DNA from: Treponema sp.
GTDB taxonomy: Bacteria > Spirochaetota > Spirochaetia > Treponematales > Treponemataceae
DNA: 64,000 nt
Direction of reading: 5' to 3'
Assembly (NCBI GenBank): GCA_016286535.1
Contig: JAEESZ010000012.1
Span: 1-64,000, forward strand
A program made the position numbers and the translations under genes. Under the pieces are notes generated by a model that was not told the origin of the DNA, did not search any database, and was given only the letters and a program-made list of their open reading frames with translations. This document shows, piece by piece, positions 32,988 to 42,285 of this stretch (positions are counted from its first letter, which is position 1; every line of letters starts with the position of its first letter).

Positions 32988-33914
32988 TTACTCTATGGCA
33001 CTAACGCCATCGCATTTGTCTATTGTGCTTATGCTACCATCCTCGTTGTAGGTAAATTCTGCAACGCAGACACTTCTGTGGAAAAGACTTCCGCCAGGAA
33101 GCTGGTCTGTATGGTAGAAGAGGTAAGAGTGTCCCTTAAAATCTGCAATTCCGGGATGATTTGTAAAGCAGGGACCTTCCTCCATCAAAACTCCCCCGTA
33201 AGTCCAGGGACCGCGTGGGCCAGGAGAAGTGGAATAGGCCAGGTGTTCGTTGCGTTTTTCGCCCTGGGCAAAGGCTGCGTAAACCATGTAGTAAAGGCCA
33301 TTTCTTTTATAGAACCAGGGACCTTCGCCATAGGAGGTGCCTGTGTCGTGGCTTCCCTTTGCAAAAGCTTTTTCGGTCATTGGAACCTTTACAATTCCAA
33401 CTTCCTTATTGTAAGAAATCATATCTTCATTTAACAGAACATAGCGCAGTTCAGGATTTCCAAAGTAAAGGTAAGCCTGGCCGTCATCATCAATAAAAAC
33501 AGTAGGATCTATGTCGTTCCAGTCCCCCTCATCAACGAGAGGATATCCTAAATCTTTAAAAGGGCCTTCCGCCTTGTCGGAAATGCCTACGGCAATTGCC
33601 ATACCACCGTCTTTTTTGTGAACCGGGCAGTAAAGGTAAAATTTTCCATTTCTTTCAATTGCCTGAGGAGCCCAGGCCCGGTCATCGGCCCAGGAAATAT
33701 CTTCAAGAGAAAAGATTTTTCCATGGTCGGTCCAGTTGACCATATCTTTTGTTGAAAAACATCGCCAGTCTTTCATCGTGTAAAAATCATTTATCAGATT
33801 ATCTTCGTCGTGGGTTGTATAAAGGTAGAGGGTGTCGCCGTAAACCATAGGGGCAGGATCGGCAGTGTATATATTTTTAATAATAGGATTTGAATGGAAG
33901 TTTTCTTTGCTCAT
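32988..33914 (-). CDS. Glycoside hydrolase family 43
   Basis: 308 residues forming a single five-bladed propeller, without signal peptide, so probably cytoplasmic. The three catalytic acids are visible: the base Asp in YTADPAPMVYGDTLYLY, the modulating Asp in DWNDIDPTVFIDDDG and the acid Glu in SYGEGPWFYKRNGLYYMVYA. Closest in style to GH43 beta-xylosidase/arabinofuranosidases. It lies last in a minus-strand series after a GntR regulator, although it may have its own promoter. Confidence 0.9.
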   Translation of the reverse strand: MSKENFHSNPIIKNIYTADPAPMVYGDTLYLYTTHDEDNLINDFYTMKDWRCFSTKDMVNWTDHGKIFSLEDISWADDRAWAPQAIERNGKFYLYCPVHKKDGGMAIAVGISDKAEGPFKDLGYPLVDEGDWNDIDPTVFIDDDGQAYLYFGNPELRYVLLNEDMISYNKEVGIVKVPMTEKAFAKGSHDTGTSYGEGPWFYKRNGLYYMVYAAFAQGEKRNEHLAYSTSPGPRGPWTYGGVLMEEGPCFTNHPGIADFKGHSYLFYHTDQLPGGSLFHRSVCVAEFTYNEDGSISTIDKCDGVSAIE

Positions 33915-33986
33915 TTATATTCTCCTTTGTTTGCAAAAATATTTTAGCATAAAGAAAACTCCCATACCATCAAGGATTATCATTAC

Positions 33987-34367
33987 TTATTTTTCATTAC
34001 TCAAGTGCTTGTTTACAATCGAAAGGATTTCATCTTTGCTTACTCCCATGCTCAGACAGTCATTTATGGCATTAAGCATGGCGCTTTCTGCAGAAGAAAC
34101 CCTTATATCGGAAAGTTCCTTGTGCTCAAGATTACTTACAAAAGTTCCCCTTCCGGCGGCAGTAGAAATAAAGCCCTCTCTTTCCAGCTGTTCCCAGGCC
34201 TGCTTTACCGGAATCACACTGATTCTAAGGTTTAAGGCAACTGTTCGTATGGGAAGAAGCTTTTCTCCTGCCGCAAGCTTACCCGTCATAATCTGGCGGG
34301 CAATCTGTTCGTAAATTTGAGTATAGATAGGTTTATCACTTCTTTGCGAAATTACCAGGTCCATCAC
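33987..34367 (-). CDS. GntR-family regulator, YtrA type
   Basis: 126 residues: a winged helix-turn-helix (KPIYTQIYEQIARQIMTGKL, then NLRISVIPVKQAWEQLEREG) plus a short ~45-residue dimerisation tail. This size defines the YtrA subgroup, which controls ABC transporter operons. It is the third gene of the operon with the ATPase and permease, and a 39-bp palindrome stands upstream of that operon, the likely autoregulatory operator. Confidence 0.88.
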   Translation of the reverse strand: MMDLVISQRSDKPIYTQIYEQIARQIMTGKLAAGEKLLPIRTVALNLRISVIPVKQAWEQLEREGFISTAAGRGTFVSNLEHKELSDIRVSSAESAMLNAINDCLSMGVSKDEILSIVNKHLSNEK

Positions 34368-34383
34368 TTATCCTAAAACTATT

Positions 34384-35127
34384 CTAAATTTCGTAGCGTT
34401 CAAACTGTTTTACTGCCCGTTTGTAGCTTATAAACCAGACTAAAACAAATATTGCCAGGCCCAGGGCCAGAACAGGAAGCTGCTTTACAAGGCTGGATGC
34501 GTCTTTTTGCAGGAATAAATAGCCGATTTTTGGAATTCTGTACCAGGAGAGTTTATCTACGGCAAGGGAGATGTCAAAGCTCTGGTAGCCTGCATTGATA
34601 AGTGAAGTTCTATAGCTCTTGAACTTCCAGAGAGGGAATTCGCAGAGCACATAGGCTGCAAAATATGCAAGGCTTGCAAAGAGGAAGCGGACTCCGGATT
34701 TTATAGGATTTTTGTAGACGCCGCCCAGGTAAATAAAATTGAATACAGAGAAGCAGAACATCTGTAAGCCAAGGAAGGCCACATTCAGGTCTATGCCGGC
34801 GTTATTTTCAGGGAATTTTACCAGGCCCTTAATTATTCCAAGGATGACAGACAAAAAGAGAGAAATGCATTCCAGAATGCAGGCATACATAAAGCGGGCT
34901 TTTACTGTATCAATCTTTTTAACAGGTAAAAGAACTGTATATAAAATATCGTGGGAGGTCTGATTCAGGGCAAAAGAGAGCATAATGCAAAGACAAATGT
35001 AGTAAGGGCCCACATACATAGGATAAGACGGAATAAGCTGCATTATAAAACTACAGAAAAGCCAGATGATAACCGACAGATTATTTCCAAGTAAAAATTC
35101 TTTTTTTAACAGATTTAAGTTTTTCAT
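34384..35127 (-). CDS. ABC-2-type transporter permease
   Basis: 247 residues with six predicted transmembrane helices and charged ends, lacking enzymatic motifs. It follows the ATPase gene by 11 bp and precedes the GntR gene by 16 bp. This trio matches YtrA-regulated ABC exporters that respond to cell-envelope stress or antibiotics in Firmicutes. The exported substrate is unknown. Confidence 0.78.
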   Translation of the reverse strand: MKNLNLLKKEFLLGNNLSVIIWLFCSFIMQLIPSYPMYVGPYYICLCIMLSFALNQTSHDILYTVLLPVKKIDTVKARFMYACILECISLFLSVILGIIKGLVKFPENNAGIDLNVAFLGLQMFCFSVFNFIYLGGVYKNPIKSGVRFLFASLAYFAAYVLCEFPLWKFKSYRTSLINAGYQSFDISLAVDKLSWYRIPKIGYLFLQKDASSLVKQLPVLALGLAIFVLVWFISYKRAVKQFERYEI

Positions 35128-35138
35128 ACAGATTCTCC

Positions 35139-35987
35139 CTATCTTCTTTCAATGTGAACCATAATGTCTTCAAGGTTTGGTTTTGTACTTTCAAAGCCGG
35201 CCTTTTCTGCCATTTCCTTATCTTCTGTTTTGATAAGTCCTTCAAAACCAAGCTGATGTTTGTGAAGTCCGATAATCTTTGCCTCGTTTTCTGCTGTAAG
35301 CTGTTCTTTTGTACCCGAAACGCAAAGATAGCGGTCTTTAAAATCTTCTTTTGATGCTGTAGAAATAATCCTTCCTTCTTTTATGTAAGTGATAAAATCT
35401 GCACATTTTTCCAGGTCTGAGGTGATATGTGTTGAAAAGAGGATGGAATGTTTTCCGTCTTCGATGAATTCCTGGAACATGCATACTAAATCGTCTCTGG
35501 CAGCCGGGTCCAGACCAGAAGTTGGTTCGTCCAGAAGCAGAAGCTTTGGATGATGGCTCATTGCAACGGCAAGGGAATATTTTACTTTCATTCCGGCAGA
35601 AAGCTGTTTGAATTTTTTATTCTGATCAATTTCAAAGCGGTCGCATAAGTTATTGTAAAATTCATCATCCCAGTCTTTGTAGAAAACCCTGGTTATATCT
35701 GTAATCTTTTTGATTTTCTGTTCAGGATAAAAATCAACACCGCCAAATACATAGCCAACCTGGTTTTTGATTTCTACTTCGTCTTTTGGAATGGAAAGCC
35801 CACAGAGTTCTATACTGCCGCCGTCGTTTTTAAGCAGATTAAGCATTGTTTTTAAGGTTGTGGATTTTCCGGCTCCATTACGGCCTATAAAACCCATGAT
35901 ATAACCTTCTTCGAGAGTAAAGCTTACATCTTTCAGCTGAAAGGACTTAAAGTTTTTACAAAGCCCCTGAACTTCAATCAAATTCAT
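35139..35987 (-). CDS. ABC transporter ATP-binding protein
   Basis: 282 residues from the ATG at 35987, chosen because TAAGGAG stands before it; a longer frame starts among the operator sequence. Walker A is GRNGAGKST, the signature is KQLSAGMKVKYSLA (LSAGM), and Walker B is LLLDEPTSGLDP followed by the switch His in FSTHITSDLEKCAD. The C-terminal ~60 residues are the usual regulatory extension. Pairs with the adjacent permease. Confidence 0.92.
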   Translation of the reverse strand: MNLIEVQGLCKNFKSFQLKDVSFTLEEGYIMGFIGRNGAGKSTTLKTMLNLLKNDGGSIELCGLSIPKDEVEIKNQVGYVFGGVDFYPEQKIKKITDITRVFYKDWDDEFYNNLCDRFEIDQNKKFKQLSAGMKVKYSLAVAMSHHPKLLLLDEPTSGLDPAARDDLVCMFQEFIEDGKHSILFSTHITSDLEKCADFITYIKEGRIISTASKEDFKDRYLCVSGTKEQLTAENEAKIIGLHKHQLGFEGLIKTEDKEMAEKAGFESTKPNLEDIMVHIERR

Positions 35988-36009
35988 TATCTTCTCCTTA
36001 ATAAAAAAA

Positions 36010-36048
36010 GCGTTATATTGTGTATCATGTATATACACAATATAACGC
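36010..36048. promoter_or_regulatory. 39-bp palindromic operator of the GntR/ABC operon
   Basis: GCGTTATATTGTGTA (36010-36024) and TACACAATATAACGC (36034-36048) are perfect 15-bp inverted arms around TCATGTATA. It is centred about 40 bp before the ATPase start. The inner TGTGTA...TACACA is typical of YtrA-family sites. Confidence 0.8.
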
Positions 36049-36087
36049 ACAGGAGGCTTTGTCAAGAAAAAACTTCTTTTATTTTTT

Positions 36088-37557
36088 TTATAATTCTTCC
36101 TGAGTAACGCTTACATTTCCAAGCCAGACATCGTTTGTGTCTAAGCCCAGATTAAATTCCAGGCGGGCTGTAGGGTCTGTATCGTTTTCCATTGTGAAGA
36201 AATATGAAAAATGCTTAATCTGGCTGTCCAGTTCAGGATAATATTCCGGAGAATAAACTGCCCAGCTGTTGTCTGCGTCTCCTCCAAGTTTTACGGCAAT
36301 TTTTCTTGGAGCAGAGGCCTTTGCATCAAACTGAATTTTGTAAGAATAACCTTTTGCAACAGGCAGGTGCTGAATCAGCTGAACTGAATAATTCTGATTT
36401 CCCGGATTCTTTATCTGAACTCTGCGGCCTTCAATGCCGTCCGCTTTTTCGGCCTTAGAAAGAGCACTTCCGCCAAAATCTGAAAGGCCCAGGAAATACC
36501 ATTGGCGGCTGTGAACATCCATATTTTCGTTAGAAAGCAGGGAAGCGCCGGAATCTGTAACAGCATTCAGTAGGGCCGAATCAAATATGAAGTTTTTGCC
36601 GTCGGAAGTTTCAAAGCTGTTGAAGCTTTTTTCGTCCCGTTCAGGGATTGGGCGTTTTACATCTGTATTGTAAGGCTGGTCCTTGTCGTAAACGCGGACA
36701 TAATCAACCAGCATCTGGGCTGGTAAGGAGTAATCTTCCGGGGCAACTCCGCCGTCGTAGTTTCCGCCCAGGGCAAGGTTCAAAAGAATGTAAAAGGGTT
36801 TGTCGTATGGAGCCGGGTAAGGATAAGGTTCGCTTTCCCCGGCTCCTAAAGACCACCACTGCTGGGTTTCGTAATAAAGGTTTCCGTCAACAAGCCAGCG
36901 CAGGCTTCCAGGTTCCCATTCCAGTGAGTATACATGATAATCTGAAATAGTTTCTCCGGCAGGGAATTTATACATTCCGCCGGTGTATTTGTTTCCCGGC
37001 CAGGCCTGACCAAAGTGTACAGTACCATATACACGGTTTGGAAGGCGGCCCTTTGCTTCTAAAATATCAATTTCGCCTGAAGAAGCCCAGGTGCCGTAGT
37101 CTGTAGTTGCAGGAAGAAGCCAGAAGGCAGGCCAGATGCCGTTTCCGGAAGGCATTTTTATGCGGGCTTCGATGCGGCCGTAGGTTTTTGTAAAGAGATC
37201 TGTACCATCATCCTTTACTGTGCGCAGTCTTGCAGAGGTGTAGGCACAGCCTCCAAAAGCTTCTTTGCGGGCTTCCAGAACAAGGTTCCCGTCTTTTACG
37301 CTGGCATTTTCCCTGCGGTAATACTGAAGCTCGTTGTTTCCCCAGCCTTCAAGGCCATACTGGCTTCCCGTCCCGGTCTGAAAATCCCATTTTGTAAGGT
37401 CAATTTCTTTGCCGTTGAATTCATCATTCCATACCAGGTGCCAGCCTTTTGGGGTCGACCCTGCTGCTTTATTTTTTGAACAGCCTGCAAGTGTAAAAGA
37501 AAAGCCGGTAAGTAAAGCGGCTCCAAGCAGGCTAAGAGTAAAAAGTTCTTTTTTCAT
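36088..37557 (-). CDS. GH16 beta-1,3(4)-glucanase lipoprotein with C-terminal carbohydrate-binding-like domain
   Basis: 489 residues. The signal peptide ends at lipobox FTLAGC. Residues ~38-295 are a GH16 catalytic domain: WHLVWNDEFNGKEIDLTKWD, catalytic ASSGEIDILEAKG (E-x-D-x-x-E intact) and PFYILLNLALGGNYDG. Residues ~325-489 form a beta-sandwich like CBM4/9 (YSVQLIQHLPVAKGYSYKIQFD). It should cleave laminarin or mixed-linkage glucan at the cell surface. It is transcribed in the same direction as, but separately from, the ABC exporter operon. Confidence 0.9.
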   Translation of the reverse strand: MKKELFTLSLLGAALLTGFSFTLAGCSKNKAAGSTPKGWHLVWNDEFNGKEIDLTKWDFQTGTGSQYGLEGWGNNELQYYRRENASVKDGNLVLEARKEAFGGCAYTSARLRTVKDDGTDLFTKTYGRIEARIKMPSGNGIWPAFWLLPATTDYGTWASSGEIDILEAKGRLPNRVYGTVHFGQAWPGNKYTGGMYKFPAGETISDYHVYSLEWEPGSLRWLVDGNLYYETQQWWSLGAGESEPYPYPAPYDKPFYILLNLALGGNYDGGVAPEDYSLPAQMLVDYVRVYDKDQPYNTDVKRPIPERDEKSFNSFETSDGKNFIFDSALLNAVTDSGASLLSNENMDVHSRQWYFLGLSDFGGSALSKAEKADGIEGRRVQIKNPGNQNYSVQLIQHLPVAKGYSYKIQFDAKASAPRKIAVKLGGDADNSWAVYSPEYYPELDSQIKHFSYFFTMENDTDPTARLEFNLGLDTNDVWLGNVSVTQEEL

Positions 37558-37760
37558 ATTACTTCCTCCCCCGGATTTTGCGGGTAATTTTAGTATAAAG
37601 GGGAGTGCAGGCAGATAAAAGTTTGAAAAATTTCTAAATGGTGCAAATATTTCGGCAGAAAGGTGGCGAAAAAATTCATCAAATTTTGATTAAACCTCTC
37701 TCACTACAAAAGTTTTTTCTTTTATTAAAATTAAATCATCACAATTTTGGAGATTTATAA

Positions 37761-39477
37761 ATGAAAAAACTATTTTTGACCTTATTGCTTTCTAGTCTTT
37801 GTGCGCTGACTTTTGCGGCACCAAAAAAGGGAAAAAGCAATAACATTAAGCTGGATCCTAAAAAGAAGTTTGCCATTGAAGGAGTGGAACTTGGCTCTTT
37901 AGAAGAGGCACAGGTTTGCGCGAGTGTAAATAACAAAGGCGAAATAATCTGGAATCAGGATTGTGACTGGAATTTCTTTGCATGTGGCTGGGAACTGCGC
38001 GGCATAGATATGAGTAAATATGCCGGCCTTAAATTTGAACTGGCCTCATCAATGGAGCAGAAAGTTAGAATAAAGGTTGAAAATCCTGCCTGTACAGGAA
38101 CTTCGGCTGTTGTGTTTGATGCAGATAAAACTGCTGTGCTCTTTTTTAATGGCTCTAATGCTTCATGGCATGAAGGAGATGCCTGGACTGATATAAATAA
38201 ACCGGATCCTGCAGACGGATATATAATTTTTGTTTCTATTGAAGCAAAAGACAAGGCAATTAATACAGTATTTAAAAGTATTGAGCTTCTTTCAAAGGAA
38301 GATTACCCGGATGCAGATGAATTGAAAATTCTTGGAGTACCTTTTGGAAGTCAGACTTGGAAAGCTCGTATTACCGGAAAGGAAATAACCTGGATAAAAG
38401 ACGATACTGGTGGTGATGCCGGATGGAATTTTGGAGGAATAGACCTTTCAGAATATGACAGAGTCCGAATTGAGATTGAAAGCAATACAGCAGCTCATCT
38501 TGGTCTTAGAATTTGTGATAGCGAACATAATAACTGGCATGGTTATGATAATCAGATTGAGCCAAATGTTTATGAAGCAGATTTAAGTGGTGAAGGAGCA
38601 TCCTGGACAGGGGACAATGCTGGTCCATTCGATAAATCAAAAGGATTACAAATCTTTTTGCAAACTTGGGATAGAAAAAAAGAAGAAAAGACCGTTGTAA
38701 AAAGCATTCAGTTTTTGAAAGGAAAACGTATTGTAAATGAAAATCTTATGATTGAAGGAGCAGCTTTTGGTACTTGTGGCTGGGATTCTAATGTTTATGA
38801 TGGCGGCGTTATTGAATGGAAAGGAGATGATAAATATGCAGGTGCCGGCTGGAATGTAAAAGGCGTAGACTTTTCAAAATATAAAAAAATCCGCATAGAA
38901 TTATCACCAGAATCAGCGAATCTTCCTCTTGTACTTAGATTTGCCCAGAATTACGGTAAATGCGATAAGCAATTTTATCCGGTTGCTCCAAATGTGCTTG
39001 AGGCTAAGCTTGATGGTAGCGGTTATGATATGACTTCTGAAAATGAAAAATGGGATGATTCCCTTGGCATTGAAGAAATATGTGTTCGTTTATGGGATGC
39101 AAAAGCTGTAAAAGCTGGCGACAGAACCATTATAAAATCAGTTACTTTATTAAAAGAGGATAATGAAATTCCTCAGCCAGAAAGACTTGTTTTGAACGGT
39201 GCAAAACTTGGTTCAAAGAAAGAGCGTGTATGGCTGGACGAAAACTTTGCAATCAACTGGTATAATGCAAAAACTGAATACTATATGTGTGGCTGGAAGC
39301 TTGAAAAACTGAAAAACAAAGCAGCAGAAGTCCGGTCAAAGCTGGAGGTCAGCTGAATGGAATAAAGATACAAAAGCCTTTGATTTTTCACAGGGCTGCG
39401 AAATTGTTCTGGAACCTGCAAACGGAGTCTTCAAGGATGGCAAGAAGACTGTAGTAGAATATATAAAGGTTGAGTAA
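37761..39477 (+). pseudogene. Secreted protein of four carbohydrate-binding-like repeats, frameshifted near the end
   Basis: A signal peptide (LLLSSLCALTFA) is followed by four ~130-residue beta-sandwich repeats, each opening with a hydrophobic strand, G-x-x-x-G-[ST] and a later G-W-x-x-x-G-[IV]-D-x-S-x-Y (ACGWELRGIDMSKY, DAGWNFGGIDLSEY, GAGWNVKGVDFSKY, then degenerate CGWKLEKLKN). The continuous frame stops at 39356, but coding continues in another frame (AEWNKDTKAFDFSQGCEIVL ... VEYIKVE) to a stop at 39477. A frameshift near 39310-39325, in an A-rich run, probably removed the last ~50 residues. Function is likely glycan binding at the surface. Confidence 0.72.
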
Positions 39478-39482
39478 AAAAC

Positions 39483-39511
39483 ACTGGGCACTTCAAATTG
39501 AAGTGCCCAGT
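39483..39511. terminator. Palindromic terminator, left copy
   Basis: ACTGGGCACTTC and GAAGTGCCCAGT form a perfect 12-bp stem around AAATT, followed by TTTTATTT. It ends the repeat-protein transcript. The core GGGCACTTCAAATTGA recurs in the terminator at 46284, on the other side of the AT-rich island. Confidence 0.88.
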
Positions 39512-39600
39512 TTTATTTATAATGAACCTTTGTGTGAAGGTACTTTGTAAAGATTTCCTCTCATAGCGACAAAATCCAGAAATTATGGTACTTTGTATTT

Positions 39601-40581
39601 ATGTCCAACATCCAAAATAAACCTAAGTTAACTTCCTCTCAGCTTGTTCAGAAAATGAAAACGGATAAAGGCATAACCTTCAATCTCTTTTCTGAAAACA
39701 GAGCAAAAAAATATTTATTCAACGAGAACAATTATCTTAGGACTGCTGCCTACAGGAAGAATTATCAGAAATACCTGAACGGTCAAAACAAAGGCAAATA
39801 TATCAATCTCGATTTTGGATATCTTAAAGAACTTACTGAAATAGACGCTTTACTTCGTACTGAATTATCTAAAGCTTGTTTTGATCTTGAACACGACCTG
39901 AAAATCAGATTACTAAAAGACTGCGAAACCAATCCTCGAGATGACGGCTACAAGATTGTTTATAATTTCTTACAGGCGAATCCTTATGTAGTCGGAAAAC
40001 TTGAAGCATCATGTACATCCCCATTCACTACAAATCTTTTGAACAAGTATTTTACAGTCCAGAATGTCTATAACAGTCAGAAACATAGAAACGAATATAA
40101 AATCACAGCTTTCAATGATTGTCCTGTATGGGTATTTCTGGAACTTATAACCTTTGGTGACTTTATAAAGTTCTACGAATTTTATTACCGTGTTATGAAA
40201 ATTAAAGAACCTTTAAGCGTTCCTGTTCTCAAAATGCTAAAGAACCTGAGAAATGCCTGCGCACATAATAACTGCATTATTGCAGATTTACAGACCGGTA
40301 CCACCTTTGTTCCTGGTGAACTTGGAAACTTTCTGGCCACAATCAAAACAATCAGCAAGCAGCAGCGACAGAAGAAAATGTCATGTATTCCAGTTCTTGA
40401 ATTTGTAAGTGTTGTTTATTCACTAAGAACAGTTGCATCAAAATCTATCGTTATAAAACACAAACGAGAACTAAAGAAACTGTTCGAAAAACGAATGCTC
40501 AAACATAAAGATTACTTTACCGGAAACGATATTATAAAATCTAATTATGAGTTCGCTTTAAAGGTTTTCCATGCAATGTAA
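39601..40581 (+). CDS. Abi_2 family abortive infection protein (HEPN RNase fold)
   Basis: 326 residues of the Abi_2 (AbiD/AbiF) family. The start region TSSQLVQKMKTDKGITFNLF and the YLRTAAYRKNYQKY segment are typical. The HEPN catalytic motif R-x4-H is at Arg217-His222 (LRNACAHNN). Such proteins are ribonucleases that stop growth after phage infection. Immediately after its stop codon begins a strong promoter for a small RNA, so an RNA partner or inhibitor is likely. AT-rich like the rest of the island. Confidence 0.88.
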   Translation: MSNIQNKPKLTSSQLVQKMKTDKGITFNLFSENRAKKYLFNENNYLRTAAYRKNYQKYLNGQNKGKYINLDFGYLKELTEIDALLRTELSKACFDLEHDLKIRLLKDCETNPRDDGYKIVYNFLQANPYVVGKLEASCTSPFTTNLLNKYFTVQNVYNSQKHRNEYKITAFNDCPVWVFLELITFGDFIKFYEFYYRVMKIKEPLSVPVLKMLKNLRNACAHNNCIIADLQTGTTFVPGELGNFLATIKTISKQQRQKKMSCIPVLEFVSVVYSLRTVASKSIVIKHKRELKKLFEKRMLKHKDYFTGNDIIKSNYEFALKVFHAM

Positions 40582-40587
40582 TTTCGA

Positions 40588-40616
40588 TTGACAACATCAC
40601 CTTTCTGCATTATATT
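40588..40616 (+). promoter_or_regulatory. Strong promoter directly downstream of the Abi_2 gene
   Basis: TTGACA (40588-40593), exactly 17 bp, TATATT (40611-40616). It begins 7 nt after the Abi_2 stop codon. No protein frame follows within 150 bp, so it should drive a non-coding RNA starting near 40623. Confidence 0.75.
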
Positions 40617-40622
40617 TCTAAT

Positions 40623-40690
40623 CAGATTGGAGAACACGTTATTTTGTGTTTCTTACGAGAGCGGCGTTGCGACGGCGCTCTTTTTTTTTT
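40623..40690 (+). ncRNA. Candidate ~68-nt small RNA linked to the Abi_2 gene
   Basis: Predicted from the promoter at 40588-40616 to the T10 run at 40681-40690. The 5' part can fold as GAGAACAC with GTGTTTCTT around a U-rich loop. The 3' part is the terminator hairpin AGAGCG-g-CGT-TGCG-ACG-g-CGCTCT (40658-40681). Conserved small RNAs near AbiF-type HEPN genes have been described, so this may act as the RNA component or antitoxin of the Abi_2 protein. Expression is unverified. Confidence 0.65.
40658..40690 (+). terminator. Terminator of the small RNA
   Basis: Outer stem AGAGCG/CGCTCT, one G-G mismatch, inner CGT/ACG with loop TGCG, followed by ten T. Confidence 0.85.
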
Positions 40691-40811
40691 ATGGCAAACA
40701 CACGCTGTAAATGAAGTAAAATACAATTACCATATGGTTCTTCATCATTCATATTATTCCTATGATTTTTATAATTTATTGATTTTAACCTAACATTTTT
40801 GTCAATTAATT

Positions 40812-42269
40812 TTATTTATTCATCATTTTTTTCACTAGATCTCCATATAATTCTTCATCAAACCATTCTATTATTATGTTATAAGTATAATTCGAACAAA
40901 TCTTAAACCAACCGAATTGCATAACAAGAGTAAGTCCAGATATCCCATAATAAGAAGAAAAAAGAATATTTTGATTAAAATAGTTTTTTAGAAAAATCAA
41001 AAATAAAATTATGAAAAAAAGTATGAAATGCAAAATAAGATAACTGTCATAGAATTTTTTAAATAATATTATCCAAGGATAGATATTGGTCATTTCTTTT
41101 GAATTTTTTAATCGTTTTAAATTTACATCTAAGATTCTCTGATTCAAACTATAGTCATCTCTAGGATAAAGTTTGCATCCAAATTCTTTTGTAAATTGAT
41201 TATTATTTAAATATTTCGATGGTATCAGCAAAATAATAACAAAGAAAAAAGTGTAATACATTATAATTGCTTGATATCCAGTAAAGATTTTTGTTTCTGA
41301 AAACATAGGCACAAATGAACAAAAAATTGCAAACAGAAAAAACATTGTAGATGTTACCTTTAATTTAATTAATTCATTATTGAGTCTCTTTTCTATTATC
41401 TCTTTTGGTTTTTGTGTTGGAAAAATTATTGATTCATTTGGATTATCAATAATTTTCCACCATCTATCTGCATTTGATTTTTCGATTTCTAATAATGGAT
41501 TTAATAATAAAGTAAAAATAAATAAAGGAATAATCATCAATATTGTATTTATAAAGAAAAAAAAGGATGAAATACTTAGAGATTCTTTAATTGTTAATGA
41601 TTTCAAAAAAACACCAACAGCCGAACCAACAAAGAGTGTAACAACTGAACATAAAGTAAATGCGTTGTTAAGGAATTTAAGTATCCTTGTATTATATTCT
41701 AAGATGTCAATATAATTAAATTCTTGACGAATACCTTCTCTCAGTTTTTCAGCATTTTCTTCTGTAAGGATTCCTTTTTGTTCTAATTCATTAATTCTAA
41801 CAAGAAATGGACAGAAATTTGGATCTGAACTTATCATAACAAGTCCCTCATATACTTTAGAAACTCCCTTCCTAACAAAAATATTTAAAATTATTAGAAA
41901 TGTTGTAGAGATTATTAGAAATGAAATAAAATAATTTTTATATTTGTTTGCTTCTTCCAACAGAATTGAAGTTTTCCATATTATACAATTTTTTGAAAAT
42001 GAAATTGAAAATGAAAATAAAATTAATGGTGCATAATAGATTATTTCTTGGATTTTATAAAAATGCTTATTGCTGAATATGACTACCAAAATTAAAATAA
42101 GGGTAAGACTAAGAATAGCTAGATATCCAATTCCAAGGCCACAGTCAGAAATAGGAAATAATAAAAAAACTGTAGTACAAATTAAAAAGATAAGAATAGT
42201 ATTGGTTCTAAGAAATTTACCACATACCACAAAAAATGGTTTAATTGTATTTCTGATAATTTTATCCAT
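40812..42269 (-). CDS. Polytopic membrane protein of the WYL-controlled island
   Basis: 485 residues, very rich in Ile, Phe and Leu, with about 8-9 predicted transmembrane helices in three groups (residues ~20-145, ~200-270, ~300-345 and ~405-460). Two cytoplasmic segments are charged (NELEQKGILTEENAEKLREG, and KPKEIIEKRLNNELIKLK). No enzymatic motif or known family is recognised. It starts 16 bp after the exonuclease gene, so they share an mRNA. In defence systems such proteins often serve as membrane-damaging effectors. Here that is speculation. Confidence 0.6.
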   Translation of the reverse strand: MDKIIRNTIKPFFVVCGKFLRTNTILIFLICTTVFLLFPISDCGLGIGYLAILSLTLILILVVIFSNKHFYKIQEIIYYAPLILFSFSISFSKNCIIWKTSILLEEANKYKNYFISFLIISTTFLIILNIFVRKGVSKVYEGLVMISSDPNFCPFLVRINELEQKGILTEENAEKLREGIRQEFNYIDILEYNTRILKFLNNAFTLCSVVTLFVGSAVGVFLKSLTIKESLSISSFFFFINTILMIIPLFIFTLLLNPLLEIEKSNADRWWKIIDNPNESIIFPTQKPKEIIEKRLNNELIKLKVTSTMFFLFAIFCSFVPMFSETKIFTGYQAIIMYYTFFFVIILLIPSKYLNNNQFTKEFGCKLYPRDDYSLNQRILDVNLKRLKNSKEMTNIYPWIILFKKFYDSYLILHFILFFIILFLIFLKNYFNQNILFSSYYGISGLTLVMQFGWFKICSNYTYNIIIEWFDEELYGDLVKKMMNK

Positions 42270-42285
42270 ATTTCTAATCCAGGGT

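Noticed and set aside
32853..33434. 193-residue plus-strand frame opposite the GH43 gene
   Set aside because: Antisense shadow of an enzyme with complete catalytic residues.
40658..40690. The hairpin as just the terminator of the Abi_2 gene
   Set aside because: A near-consensus promoter lies between the stop codon and the hairpin, so an independent small RNA explains the interval better, though the hairpin may also end Abi_2 transcripts.
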